Source of the DNA: an uncultured Lachnospiraceae bacterium
GTDB lineage: Bacteria; Bacillota; Clostridia; Lachnospirales; Lachnospiraceae
Direction: 5' to 3'
DNA length: 64,000 nucleotides
Assembly: GCA_910578405.1 (NCBI GenBank)
Contig: CAJTQO010000012.1
Span: 1-64,000, forward strand
The notes below the pieces were generated by a model. That model saw only the letters and a list, made by a program, of their open reading frames with translations. It was not told where the DNA came from and ran no database searches. Within the stretch, counting starts at the first letter, position 1. Each line of letters starts with the position of its first letter. Positions 1-8,297 of this stretch are shown here, one piece after another. The position numbers were made by a program, and so were the translations under genes.

Positions 1-57
1 AAATATAATTTCTATTTATCATCCCGAACTTTATGTCCGGCAAAGAAATTTCTCCAA

Positions 58-143
58 CGGAGAGGGTGGGATTCGAACCCACGCGCCCTTGCGGACAAAC
101 GGATTTCAAGGCCGCCTCGTTATGACCACTTCGATACCTCTCC
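58..143 (-). tRNA. tRNA-Ser (anticodon UGA)
   Basis: The minus strand folds as a class II tRNA. The seven-base acceptor strand GGAGAGG pairs with CCTCTCC and is followed by discriminator G. The T-arm reads GTGGGTTCGAATCCCAC, and a long variable arm (TTGTCCGCAAGGGC region) identifies a serine-type tRNA. The anticodon loop CTTGAAA gives UGA. The last anticodon-stem pair (C31-U39) appears mismatched. CCA is not encoded. Confidence 0.95.
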
Positions 144-317
144 ATCTCCACATACCGTTTCCGGCACCTTCAATTCGTGGCATTTGCCTGCTTTGATGTT
201 TTGCTTCATCAGCAGCGCAAGACATATATTAGCAAAAAAGTTTTTAAATGTCAACAGGTTTTTTCATTTTTTTTCATTTTTTACTCATATCCACTCTGAC
301 AGGCTTAAAATCAATGG

Positions 318-1076
318 TTAAGATAAAAACGCCTCAGCAATCAGCAAGTCTTCCGGCGTGGTAAGTTTTATGTTTTGATAGCTTCCTTCCACAAGCTTTA
401 CTTTCCGCTTCGTAAAAGTTTCCACCACCATAGCGTCGTCTGTAATATGAATGCCCTGCCTTTCTAAATCTCCTTCTTTCTCTGCAAGCAAAACATAGGC
501 TTCCCGAATTAAATCGTAAGAAAACGCCTGGGGCGTTTGCACTGTCCAAACCAAATCCCTTTTCGGCGTTGCCGACGCGAATCCATCTTCATCCACTATC
601 TTTATAGTATCCTTTACCGGCATCCCGGCCACACATGCATGATATTTCCTTACGCCAGAATATACGCGTTCCAAAATTTCCCTTGTCACAAATGGCCTTG
701 CTCCGTCATGGATTAGGACGTAATCACATTCTCCCAGCGCATTTAGCCCCGCCTGCACGGAATGGTAACGCTCCTTTCCCCCAGCCACCACAGCCGTGAC
801 CTTATCAAAACCATATTCCTGTACAATATGCTCCTGACAGTATGCCAGCTCCCCTTCCGATGCAACCAACGCTATTTTCCGCACAAAACTTTCCTGTAAT
901 GCTTTCAGCGCATAATAAAGCAACGGTTTCCCCCCTAACAGCATATATTGCTTGGGCGTTCCGCTCTGCATCCTTGTCCCCCGGCCTGCAGCAAGCAGGA
1001 CGGCCGCGCATTCCTCTTGCCGACACTCCTTATCCCGGCCCAACGTTTCCCTTTGCATTTCCGTCTTTTTTTCCAT
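318..1076 (-). CDS. ispD: 2-C-methyl-D-erythritol 4-phosphate cytidylyltransferase
   Basis: IspD transfers CMP from CTP to methylerythritol phosphate in the non-mevalonate isoprenoid pathway. The N-terminus shows the nucleotide-binding signature AAVLLAAGRGTRM followed by PKQY. HDGARPFV, GMPVKDTIK and TVQTPQAF follow, and the C-terminus has TDDAM. The length from the chosen start (252 residues) suits a monofunctional IspD. I start at the ATG at 1076, preceded by GGAGG 11 bases upstream. The reading frame stays open upstream to a GTG at 1241, but that extension is the translation of a MITE copy and is not conserved IspD sequence. It is the last gene of a minus-strand housekeeping run that includes tsaD. 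Confidence 0.95.
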   Translation of the reverse strand: MEKKTEMQRETLGRDKECRQEECAAVLLAAGRGTRMQSGTPKQYMLLGGKPLLYYALKALQESFVRKIALVASEGELAYCQEHIVQEYGFDKVTAVVAGGKERYHSVQAGLNALGECDYVLIHDGARPFVTREILERVYSGVRKYHACVAGMPVKDTIKIVDEDGFASATPKRDLVWTVQTPQAFSYDLIREAYVLLAEKEGDLERQGIHITDDAMVVETFTKRKVKLVEGSYQNIKLTTPEDLLIAEAFLS

Positions 1077-1097
1077 CGCTTCCCATTCCTCCGCTCC

Positions 1098-1246
1098 AGA
1101 GCGTGTCTGAAAATTGCTTTCTGGCAGATGTGCGTCACAGTTTGTGAAAGATTTGCGCCAAAGGAAGGACGTATCACCTAAATTTGGCGCAAATATCATA
1201 CGAAGCGGGACGTGCATTGTGAGGAAGGAATGTTCAAACACGCTCT
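1098..1246. repeat. MITE-like palindromic repeat, copy A
   Basis: A 149-bp element sits between tsaD and ispD. It begins AGAGCGTGTCTGAAAA and ends TTCAAACACGCTCT, so its ends are inverted repeats with one mismatch. An inner inverted repeat, TTTGCGCCAAA with TTTGGCGCAAAT, lies inside. The same layout recurs at 31547-31706 and 38234-38382. One strand is an open reading frame that fuses in frame to ispD. No transposase is encoded, so it would be non-autonomous. Confidence 0.85.
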
Positions 1247-1352
1247 GGCATAAAACGCCAGGACATCTTTTAAAAATTATCAGAACTTCGCTTTTAACAA
1301 TAAGAACTTCGCTTTTTTATCATATCAATAAAACACAAACGTAAATAAGATT

Positions 1353-2363
1353 CTATAAACTCAAATTGGGAACGGCATTTAGGTCAAACCCATGCCTCAC
1401 TCCTTTTTTGTATTCATAATATCCGGCCACGCCAATCATGGCTGCATTGTCCGTGCAGAAAACCGGGGAAGGCCGGTAAAAAGCAATCCCAGCCTTCTTA
1501 CATGCCACCCCGAACGCTTCCCGGAGCGCAGAATTGGAAGCTACGCCTCCGGCAATGGCAAACTTGTCATAGCCGTACTCTTTCACTGCCGCTATGGAAT
1601 GTTCCACCAAAACCTCCACCACCGCTTTCTGGAAAGACGCCGCCACATCCGCCGTATTCACCGCTTCCCCCTTCATTTTGCAGGAATTCAGGTAATTTAA
1701 CACCGCTGACTTTAACCCACTGAAGCTGAAGTCATACGCAGAACCTGCTACTTTTGCCCGTGGGAAGCACACCGCGTCCGGATTCCCCTCTTTTGCCTCC
1801 CTGTCAATTTTCGGCCCTCCCGGATAGCCAAGCCCGATAGCCCTGGCTACTTTGTCAAAGGCTTCTCCGGCCGCGTCATCCCTGGTTCTTCCAATCAGCT
1901 CATACTCTCCATAGTCTTTTACCACCACAAGATGAGAATGCCCTCCTGACGCCACCAAGCATACAAAAGGAGGTTCCAGTTCCTTATTTTCTATAAAATT
2001 GGCGCAAATATGCCCTTCGATATGATGCACCCCTATTAAAGGCTTCCCTGTTGCGAAACTAATCGCTTTCGCTTCGGACACTCCCACCAGAAGCGCCCCC
2101 ACTAACCCAGGGCCATAGGTTACGGCAATTGCGTCAATGTCTTTTAATCCGACGCTTGCATCGGCCAACGCCTGTTCTATTACCTGGTTGATTTTCTCAA
2201 TGTGCTTCCTGGACGCTATTTCCGGCACAACGCCGCCGAATTCCGTATGCAGCGCAATCTGTGAATAGATTACATTGGACAACACCTCCCTGCCGTTCTT
2301 CACAACAGCCGCCGCCGTTTCATCACAGGAGCTTTCTATTGCCAAGAGGAATATTTCTTTCAT
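1353..2363 (-). CDS. tsaD: tRNA N6-adenosine threonylcarbamoyltransferase TsaD
   Basis: TsaD transfers the threonylcarbamoyl group to A37 of ANN-decoding tRNAs, working with TsaB and TsaE, which lie upstream at 4.9-6.2 kb on the same strand. The ASKHA-fold signature is visible: IESSCDETAAAVV at the N-terminus, the metal-binding pair in SRKHIE and VEGHICAN-type (HHIEGH) segments, ASGGHSHL, and GGVASNSALRE near the C-terminus. The length of 336 residues is normal for the family. A MITE (copy A) and about 100 bp of AT-rich DNA with two copies of AGAACTTCGCTTTT separate it from ispD. Confidence 0.97.
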   Translation of the reverse strand: MKEIFLLAIESSCDETAAAVVKNGREVLSNVIYSQIALHTEFGGVVPEIASRKHIEKINQVIEQALADASVGLKDIDAIAVTYGPGLVGALLVGVSEAKAISFATGKPLIGVHHIEGHICANFIENKELEPPFVCLVASGGHSHLVVVKDYGEYELIGRTRDDAAGEAFDKVARAIGLGYPGGPKIDREAKEGNPDAVCFPRAKVAGSAYDFSFSGLKSAVLNYLNSCKMKGEAVNTADVAASFQKAVVEVLVEHSIAAVKEYGYDKFAIAGGVASNSALREAFGVACKKAGIAFYRPSPVFCTDNAAMIGVAGYYEYKKGVRHGFDLNAVPNLSL

Positions 2364-2443
2364 GTTTTACCTCATTTCTGCGCTGCCTTTTGCGCGTAAT
2401 CGCTTTGTGCCAAACAACGCGCAGTGGTTGCGCCGCAAACCTA

Positions 2444-3034
2444 CTATTTGGCGTCTGACTCTTCCACAAGCTCCCAGCCATATATTTTCCAATGGCCGGC
2501 GCTGTCCTTCCTCATAAGGAAACGTTCTTGAGAGCTGACAATCTGTGTCCCTTTACGGATGTTGAATGTACAGTAAAGCCTCGCCCAATCGTAACCGTCC
2601 CTGGAAAAATAGTCCACATCCGTACTGGAAGAAGGAGAATAACTGGATATTTTCATGTCATCCTTACTCATATTGGCAATCTCGCCGGCCAAACTCAATA
2701 AATACATATCCTCATTCTGATTGGCGATAAATTCTTCATCATACAGTAACTGTATCTGCGCCGCCAGCGCCTCCAGTTCCTCGTCCGTGTGAGATTCATT
2801 GTACAGACACTGCAGGATATCGCAATAATATTTCAGCGTTTCCTTGGGAGATGGCGGGTAATTGTTCTCCAGGTTACGCAACAATACTTGCTGGGACTTG
2901 GAAATGGCAGGGACATCCTCGCTTTTGCCCCCTCTCGTCTTATTCGCCAGATAAAAATAAAACCCAATAACAAGCGCCGCCAGCACACAGGCAATCACAG
3001 CCAGTTTCCATGGATTTTGCCGTTCCTTCTTCAT
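2444..3034 (-). CDS. Single-pass membrane-anchored protein of unknown function
   Basis: I do not recognise a characterised family. The protein of about 196 residues starts with a short basic segment (MKKERQ) and one transmembrane helix (WKLAVIACVLAALVIGFYFY), then a soluble, acidic, probably extracytoplasmic domain. The domain ends in a beta-rich part containing YDWARLYCTFN and GHWKIYGWEL, which resembles NTF2-like or DUF domains that end in a tryptophan-rich strand. The start at 3034 is chosen because AGGAGGG lies seven bases upstream; an upstream in-frame ATG at 3067 only adds a poly-glutamate leader that contains this ribosome binding site. It lies between rnz and tsaD in the same direction. 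Confidence 0.75.
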   Translation of the reverse strand: MKKERQNPWKLAVIACVLAALVIGFYFYLANKTRGGKSEDVPAISKSQQVLLRNLENNYPPSPKETLKYYCDILQCLYNESHTDEELEALAAQIQLLYDEEFIANQNEDMYLLSLAGEIANMSKDDMKISSYSPSSSTDVDYFSRDGYDWARLYCTFNIRKGTQIVSSQERFLMRKDSAGHWKIYGWELVEESDAK

Positions 3035-3148
3035 ATCCCTTCCCTCCTCTTCTTCCTGTTCTTGCATCTTTTCCGGATAAGGACGCGCCGCTGCATCCCA
3101 AAACGCAATCTCCGCCTGGAATGGTTAGCGGGCCATTGCCGCTAAGCA

Positions 3149-4060
3149 TCAGTCTTCCTCAAACATAAGCTCTATGCTTTTCCCATCCTTGCCGGCCTCC
3201 GACAAAGGGAAAATCTTCTTAACATCCCGCATATACTCTTCCGCACGCACAAGGGACGGACTGTAATGGGTCAGCCAAAGTTTTGCCACGCCTGCCTTCC
3301 TCGCCAAATGGGCCGCTTCATAAAAAGTCATATGCTTATGCTCTTTCGCTTTTTCCTGTTTGTCCGGCTCTCCGTACATTCCTTCACAGATAAACAAATC
3401 CGCGCCGGACGCATTGCGGACAATGCCCTCCGTGGGCCTGGTATCCGTACAGTAGGTGAGCTTAATCCCTTTGCGCGCTGCCCCAAGCACCATGTCCGGC
3501 GTATAGATTCTGCCCTCCAGTTCAATGGTTTCCCCTTTCTGCAGGCGGTTCCAATACCTTCTGTCTAACCCAAGCTCCATTGCTTTTTCCACCTGGAATT
3601 TGCCGATGCGTTCTATCACTATGCTATACCCATAGCATACCACATTATGGTTCACACGAAAAGCTTCAATCCGAAATCCGTCAAATTCAAAACGCTGTTC
3701 CGTTTCCGTTATTTCCATATATTCAATCGGGAACGGAAGCTCCGGCGCAATCACACGAAGCGCATTCACCACCCTGGCCAGTCCTTTTGGCCCCACTAAA
3801 AGAAGCGGCTCTGTCCGTTCCGCATTCCCCATTGTAAGGAGCATCCCGGGCAGTCCGCTGATATGATCCGCATGATAGTGGGTGAAGCAGATAATGTCAA
3901 TCGGTTTCGGACTCCAGCCCTTCTCCTTCATGGCTATCTGCGTCCCCTCCCCACAATCAATCAATATACTTTTTCCATTATACCTTAACATCAGGGATGT
4001 CAGCCAGCGGTAAGGCAGCGGCATCATCCCTCCTGTTCCGAGCAAACATACATCTAACAT
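3149..4060 (-). CDS. rnz: Ribonuclease Z (tRNA 3'-end endonuclease)
   Basis: RNase Z cleaves the 3' trailer from tRNA precursors that lack an encoded CCA, which fits the CCA-less tRNA-Ser in this window. The metallo-beta-lactamase fold is clear. GTGGMMPLP at the N-terminus precedes the zinc motif HYHADHISGLPG, and further ligands lie in NHNVVCYGY, CTDTRP and WLTHYSPS. The length is 303 residues, as expected for the short ElaC-type enzyme. The gene lies in the tsa/rim block, head to tail with its neighbours and with about 100 bases on each side. Confidence 0.95.
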   Translation of the reverse strand: MLDVCLLGTGGMMPLPYRWLTSLMLRYNGKSILIDCGEGTQIAMKEKGWSPKPIDIICFTHYHADHISGLPGMLLTMGNAERTEPLLLVGPKGLARVVNALRVIAPELPFPIEYMEITETEQRFEFDGFRIEAFRVNHNVVCYGYSIVIERIGKFQVEKAMELGLDRRYWNRLQKGETIELEGRIYTPDMVLGAARKGIKLTYCTDTRPTEGIVRNASGADLFICEGMYGEPDKQEKAKEHKHMTFYEAAHLARKAGVAKLWLTHYSPSLVRAEEYMRDVKKIFPLSEAGKDGKSIELMFEED

Positions 4061-4155
4061 AAAACTCCTATCCAGCGCATGTCCTATTTGCCGTCATGCG
4101 CTCTGCCAGCCCAGAACCTTGTTTCATGCATCTTCGTTTTACGCATTCGCATTTT

Positions 4156-4404
4156 TTACAAAAGTTCCTTTTCCTCCTGGCATTCCACTGGTATCCGGAA
4201 TCTGGCTATCATTTTTTCGTAACAGTCTTCGCATAAGTCGAACTTATGGTTCTGTCCGTCTTTCCTGCTGAAATATCCGAAAGAAGCGTCCACCTTCAAA
4301 CATCCCTCTTTCAAAATCCCATTTTCCACCAATAATTCTTTTCCACAATAATTACAGATTACAGAAGCAAGTTCCCTGTTAGTTTCATCCAGATATTTAC
4401 GCAT
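4156..4404 (-). CDS. Small zinc-ribbon-like conserved protein
   Basis: This 82-residue protein has two CXXC pairs: CNYCGKEL near the N-terminus and CEDCYEKMI near the C-terminus, the arrangement of a small zinc ribbon. No catalytic motif is visible and I cannot assign a function. The start at 4404 (MRKYLDE) is preferred over an upstream in-frame codon at 4470 because AGGGAGG is eight bases upstream of it. It sits between rimI and rnz on the same strand, so it may be co-transcribed with translation-related genes. That is positional inference only. Confidence 0.75.
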   Translation of the reverse strand: MRKYLDETNRELASVICNYCGKELLVENGILKEGCLKVDASFGYFSRKDGQNHKFDLCEDCYEKMIARFRIPVECQEEKELL

Positions 4405-4488
4405 AGTCTCATCCTCCCTAGATGCACAATGTGTCCCTATATCTGCATTATACACGAGCATTTGCGACAAAAACAGTGGTAATTCCTG

Positions 4489-4944
4489 TTATTTTGACAT
4501 GCCCTGTCTTTTCCACATAATCAGTGCGTCTTCCTTTGGCTTTTCGTAGAAATCTCTGCGGACGCCTTCGCCCCGAAACCCATACTTTTGATACAACCGT
4601 ATGGCCGGATTGTTGCCGCGCCTGACTTCCAGGGTAAATGCCTGTATCCCAAGTTCCCTGCCCTTGACCAAAACGGCGTCCAACAACATTCCTGCCACTC
4701 CTTTGCGGCGAAAGGACTCCTGCACGGCCACATTGGTAATTTCCCCTTCCCCAGCCAGGCTGCGCAGCCCGCATAGGCCAATGACCAGGCCCTCCGCTTC
4801 CGTTTCCGCCACATAGTAATAGGCATACTCACAAGAAAGCGTATCAAGAAACGCCTGTTCTGACCATGGCCGGGAAAAATTTTCCGCTTCCAGCCGCGCT
4901 GCGGCCCCTGCATCCTTTGCTTCCATACGTCTGACCCTAATCAT
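4489..4944 (-). CDS. rimI: Ribosomal protein S18-alanine N-acetyltransferase RimI
   Basis: This GNAT-fold enzyme of 151 residues is predicted to acetylate the N-terminal alanine of ribosomal protein S18. Motif A is visible in ITNVAVQESFRRKGVAGMLL (acetyl-CoA pyrophosphate loop). It is followed by LEVRRGNNPAIRLYQKYGF, which is characteristic of RimI, and FYEKPKEDALIM at the C-terminus. Its start overlaps the end of tsaB by four bases, so translation is probably coupled. The rimI-tsaB linkage is common in bacteria. Other protein N-acetyltransferase activity cannot be excluded. Confidence 0.93.
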   Translation of the reverse strand: MIRVRRMEAKDAGAAARLEAENFSRPWSEQAFLDTLSCEYAYYYVAETEAEGLVIGLCGLRSLAGEGEITNVAVQESFRRKGVAGMLLDAVLVKGRELGIQAFTLEVRRGNNPAIRLYQKYGFRGEGVRRDFYEKPKEDALIMWKRQGMSK

Positions 4945-5723
4945 GCCGTTCCACCGCCCCGCTCATCCCGTTCCCGCTCTGCCTGTGACTGACGCAGATA
5001 AACAGGGATATGCTCCCCTGCCTTAACCGCCCTGCCTTCTTTCCAGTAAATACATCCCAATGCGGCAATGGAGGCCGCCCTTTGTCTGTTCATATGGGGA
5101 GGCGCAAAACTGTATGCCGTCTGCATAAGTCCTTTCAGACATTCCTGAAATACCGGAACCCCATCTCCTAAAAATATGACCCTCCCGCCCAAATCATTCA
5201 GCTTTTTGGCAATTTCTTCTATGGCAACCGCACACTGGGGTTCCACTGTCCGAAACCGGCAGCCGGATGGCTGCGCGCATAGCCCGCCAGCCGCTTCCCC
5301 ATGGATTTGGGACATGCCTTCCGTCGCCTCTTCCTGCGTAAATTTATAAATCCCGGTATAAACCTGCCCCCTCCTTGCATCCATAATGGGGCAAATATAA
5401 TCCTTTGCCCCGTACATATTATAGGCCAGCCCTTCCAGTGTGGGGATTTCCACAATAGGGATATCCAACGCAAGCCCAAGCCCTTTTGCCGTCGCAGAAC
5501 CAATCCGCAACCCGGTAAACGAGCCTGGCCCCGCCGCCAGAGCTATCGCATCCAACGTTTCCATATCCAACTCTGTCCGTCTGCGTATTTCCTCTAACAT
5601 TGGCAGCAATGTTTGGGAATGCGTTTTTTTATATTGGACACTATACTCTGCAACCAGACGGTCATCTTCTACCACTGCCACGGACGCCACCAGGCCGGAG
5701 CTGTCCAACGCCAAAATTTTCAT
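4941..5723 (-). CDS. tsaB: tRNA threonylcarbamoyladenosine biosynthesis protein TsaB
   Basis: TsaB is the non-catalytic paralogue of TsaD and is needed for t6A37 formation. The N-terminal MKILALDSSG strand and turn, the HSQTLLPML segment, and AAGPGSFTGLRIG with SATAKGLGLA are family hallmarks. PIMDARRGQVY follows at about residue 115. Its 260 residues are slightly longer than usual because of a loop around residues 135-160 (GMSQIHGEAAGG region). It follows tsaE by seven bases and overlaps rimI by four, so tsaE-tsaB-rimI reads as one operon. Confidence 0.95.
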   Translation of the reverse strand: MKILALDSSGLVASVAVVEDDRLVAEYSVQYKKTHSQTLLPMLEEIRRRTELDMETLDAIALAAGPGSFTGLRIGSATAKGLGLALDIPIVEIPTLEGLAYNMYGAKDYICPIMDARRGQVYTGIYKFTQEEATEGMSQIHGEAAGGLCAQPSGCRFRTVEPQCAVAIEEIAKKLNDLGGRVIFLGDGVPVFQECLKGLMQTAYSFAPPHMNRQRAASIAALGCIYWKEGRAVKAGEHIPVYLRQSQAERERDERGGGTA

Positions 5724-5730
5724 CTTCCCT

Positions 5731-6171
5731 CTACCATCCCTTCCGCTCTATTGTTATCCGCCGGAAATCCATCCCTTTCGCCAAATCTTTGCAAATCGTA
5801 ACTTCCCTGTACTGTTTCGGAAGAATCTCCCTTATCCGGTCCGCCCATTCCACCAGGCACAGGCCCTCTCCATAAAAACAGTCCTCACAGCCGATTTCTT
5901 CCATTTCCTCCACATCCCCAATGCGGTACACGTCAAAATGATAAAAGGGCATCCTGCCGTCCTCATAAATCTGCAAAATGGTAAAAGTGGGGCTTGTAAC
6001 CACTCCCTGTATCCCCAGGCCCTTGGCGACCCCTTGGGTAAACACGGTCTTGCCCACTCCCAATTCCCCAATCAGTGTATAAACCTCCCCTGGAAAAGCC
6101 TGCTCCCCTATCCTCTGTCCAAGCGCAAAGGTTTCCTCTGCGCCATATGTTTCCACCACTTCCAGAGCCAT
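5731..6171 (-). CDS. tsaE: tRNA threonylcarbamoyladenosine biosynthesis ATPase TsaE
   Basis: TsaE is the P-loop ATPase that drives the TsaB-TsaD complex through the t6A cycle. The Walker A motif GELGVGKTVFTQG is followed by SPTFTILQIY and by YHFDVYRI, and the Walker B-like segment is LCLVEWADRI. The length is about 146 residues. The start is uncertain. An in-frame GTG at 6204 exists, but the ATG at 6171 has an AAGGGG sequence about ten bases upstream and gives the usual family length. It is the first gene of the tsaE-tsaB-rimI operon. Confidence 0.93.
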   Translation of the reverse strand: MALEVVETYGAEETFALGQRIGEQAFPGEVYTLIGELGVGKTVFTQGVAKGLGIQGVVTSPTFTILQIYEDGRMPFYHFDVYRIGDVEEMEEIGCEDCFYGEGLCLVEWADRIREILPKQYREVTICKDLAKGMDFRRITIERKGW

Positions 6172-6263
6172 TTCCTTCACGCCCCTTTCTCTCTTTTTGC
6201 CCACCGCAGTATGCCAATTATCCCGCCTCCGCCTGCAATCTTTGGGACTTTGCAGCCCTCTGT

Positions 6264-6743
6264 TTAATGCCTTATCTTTACCTTAGACGGCGGCATATGG
6301 GTGCATATCATTTCAATGACCTGCGGCGTCAGCTCACCCAAATCCTTTCTTGGAAAAATGGAGGCATTCACCCTGGAAGTATACACAATCAAACTCCTCT
6401 GGGTGGAAACCGCCTGGAACATATCTTCCCATTTTTGCGTCTGTGTTTCCCCTCCCTGGGACACTTCCATCCCCTCCTGCGTCAGCTTATAATGCAGCGG
6501 TTCCCGGAAAGCAGGCGTATTGGCCATTTGCTGCCTGGACTTTAAAAACAGCGTCCACGGCAAATACAGCAGCGCCACCACGCCTGCAAGCAGGAACAAT
6601 GCTCCGCCGCGCATAAAAAACCACACTACCATAAGAGCCCCGGCAGTTGTGCCAATCAGCCCGGAGGCGCTATAATAAGTATGCCGGAGCATATAATCAT
6701 ATAATGCGTCCGCTGTTATTTTTACGTCAAATTCCAGTTCCAT
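6264..6743 (-). CDS. YcxB-like membrane protein
   Basis: The protein of about 159 residues starts MELEFDVKI, has two adjacent hydrophobic helices (SGLIGTTAGALMVVWFF and ALFLLAGVVALLYLPW) and ends in a soluble C-terminal half with YKLTQEGMEVS, KWEDMFQAV and IFPRKDLGEL. This layout matches proteins carrying the YcxB-like C-terminal domain, whose function is unknown. The start at 6743 is supported by GGAGAG upstream. An in-frame extension to 6833 is rejected because it has no ribosome binding site and no similarity to the family pattern. It lies just upstream of tsaE on the same strand. Confidence 0.8.
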   Translation of the reverse strand: MELEFDVKITADALYDYMLRHTYYSASGLIGTTAGALMVVWFFMRGGALFLLAGVVALLYLPWTLFLKSRQQMANTPAFREPLHYKLTQEGMEVSQGGETQTQKWEDMFQAVSTQRSLIVYTSRVNASIFPRKDLGELTPQVIEMICTHMPPSKVKIRH

Positions 6744-6941
6744 CGTCTTCTCTCCCAATCCATCCACCCCTTCCACTCTTTCATTATACCGATATTCCAT
6801 CAAAGTGCAAGCATTAACGCCAATCAAACGCAAGAATCAAAAAAAACGGAAAAATTTACCCTTACAGGGCGCTGTGGCTCCAAATTGATTTCCGTGCCAG
6901 CCAAAATTAGTTTCCATGCCGGCCAAACAAGGAAAAAGAAA

Positions 6942-6992
6942 AGAATGGAGAGTGGGAATCCTGGCTGAAACCGGATTCCCACTCTCCATTCT
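6942..6992 (-). terminator. Long hairpin terminator after the MacAB-like operon
   Basis: A perfect 20-bp stem (AGAATGGAGAGTGGGAATCC with its complement) encloses an 11-base loop. On the minus strand it is followed by TTCTTTTTCCTTGTTT, so it would terminate transcription from the permease gene ending at 7064. Confidence 0.8.
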
Positions 6993-7063
6993 TTCTAAGC
7001 GCACATAGATGCCACAATGTAATTCTTTATCGGTAAGCGAACCCCCTTGTCCGCCAGCGCCTC

Positions 7064-8284
7064 TTATTCATGCCGCAGCGCTTCAATAGGGCTTAATTTC
7101 GCCGCTTTCCTGGCTGGATAGATGCCAAAGAAAATACCTACCGCCGAAGAGAACACCGTTGCGCCGATAATCGTGGAAACCTGTGTCTTGGCCGGCACTC
7201 CTGCCACCGAGCCAATGGCATTCCCCCCCAAAACACCCAACACAATGCCGATTAGCCCGCCAAGCAAAGTAATAATCGCCGCCTCTGCCAGAAACTGCAG
7301 CAGGATAGAGCCGGTTCTGGCTCCCAGGGATTTGCGGATACCGATTTCCCTTGTCCGCTCTGTTACGGACACCAGCATAATGTTCATAACGCCGATGCCG
7401 CCAACTAACAGCGATATGGCCGCCACAAAAGATACAAAAGTCGTAATCACGCCCAAAATACTGTCATACTGTGCGGACATATCCGAAATGCTCTGCACCA
7501 TAATCTGCCCCTCGCCCCGGACATTATATTTGTTCTCCAACAGGGCGATTGTATTCTGCGCCACTTCCGTACAATATTCCGAAGTTTCCGCAAAAACAAG
7601 CATATCCGTAAACTCTTCCACGTAATAGTAATACGCATCCGCCATGGCGGTATACGGCATTTCCAAATCCACGCGGGTGCTCATGGTCATATTTACCATT
7701 GAGCCTGCACTGTCCTCCCGAATCCCTACAATCGTCACTTCTTTGGATATGCCGTAAAGAGACAGCTCAAAACTCATGCCCACCACATCCGTAGTCCCAA
7801 ACATATTGACCGCGCTGCTTTCCGAAATTACGCATACACCCTTGCTCCCAGCCACGTCTTCTTTGGTAAAATACCGCCCCTTGACAATAGGCCCGCCATT
7901 GCCGGAATAATATTGCAGCCCTTCCGTCCCGCCCATTGCACGGGCTTCAAAGCTCCCCTTTGACCCATAGGCGTTTCCCCATCCGCCAATCAAAGGCGTA
8001 ACCCCTTTCACATGCTCTATATTGTCTTTAATCAAATCAAAATCATCCGGCGTAAACCGCATCGTCACACTGTCCAACGTGGTATCCAGCATCAGTTCAA
8101 TCAAACCGCTCCCCATGCTTTCCAGCTCATCGTTTATCTGCCCTCTTACACCGTTCCCGATTGCCATAACCATAATCACTGACGCAATACCGATAATAAT
8201 TCCCAGCATGGTCAGAATGGAACGGCCTTTGTTGCTCTTGATATTCATCAATGCAATCTTAATATATTCCCATATCTGCGCCAT
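7064..8284 (-). CDS. MacB-like ABC transporter permease (FtsX domain)
   Basis: This is a permease of 406 residues with the MacB architecture. A first transmembrane helix (GRSILTMLGIIIGIASVIMV) is followed by a large extracytoplasmic domain (about residues 50-270). Three further helices form the FtsX core, including SLLVGGIGVMNIMLVSVTERTREIGI split over two helices, ending in YPARKAAKLSPIEALRHE. This C-terminal signature is typical of MacB and LolC-type permeases. The start at 8284 has GGGAGG upstream. It is the last gene of an ATPase-adaptor-permease operon that probably exports a peptide, drug or lipid. The substrate cannot be read from sequence. Confidence 0.93.
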   Translation of the reverse strand: MAQIWEYIKIALMNIKSNKGRSILTMLGIIIGIASVIMVMAIGNGVRGQINDELESMGSGLIELMLDTTLDSVTMRFTPDDFDLIKDNIEHVKGVTPLIGGWGNAYGSKGSFEARAMGGTEGLQYYSGNGGPIVKGRYFTKEDVAGSKGVCVISESSAVNMFGTTDVVGMSFELSLYGISKEVTIVGIREDSAGSMVNMTMSTRVDLEMPYTAMADAYYYYVEEFTDMLVFAETSEYCTEVAQNTIALLENKYNVRGEGQIMVQSISDMSAQYDSILGVITTFVSFVAAISLLVGGIGVMNIMLVSVTERTREIGIRKSLGARTGSILLQFLAEAAIITLLGGLIGIVLGVLGGNAIGSVAGVPAKTQVSTIIGATVFSSAVGIFFGIYPARKAAKLSPIEALRHE

Positions 8285-8297
8285 ATCCAGCCTCCCA

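Noticed and set aside
842..1147. Plus-strand reading frames opposite ispD
   Set aside because: They are shadows of ispD with proline/serine-rich translations and no ribosome binding sites.
1281..1325. Two copies of AGAACTTCGCTTTT near tsaD
   Set aside because: A short AT-rich direct repeat with no stem and no clear role; chance or local slippage is enough.
5440..6267. 275-residue plus-strand frame across tsaB and tsaE
   Set aside because: It is antisense to two clear conserved genes and shows no domain pattern.
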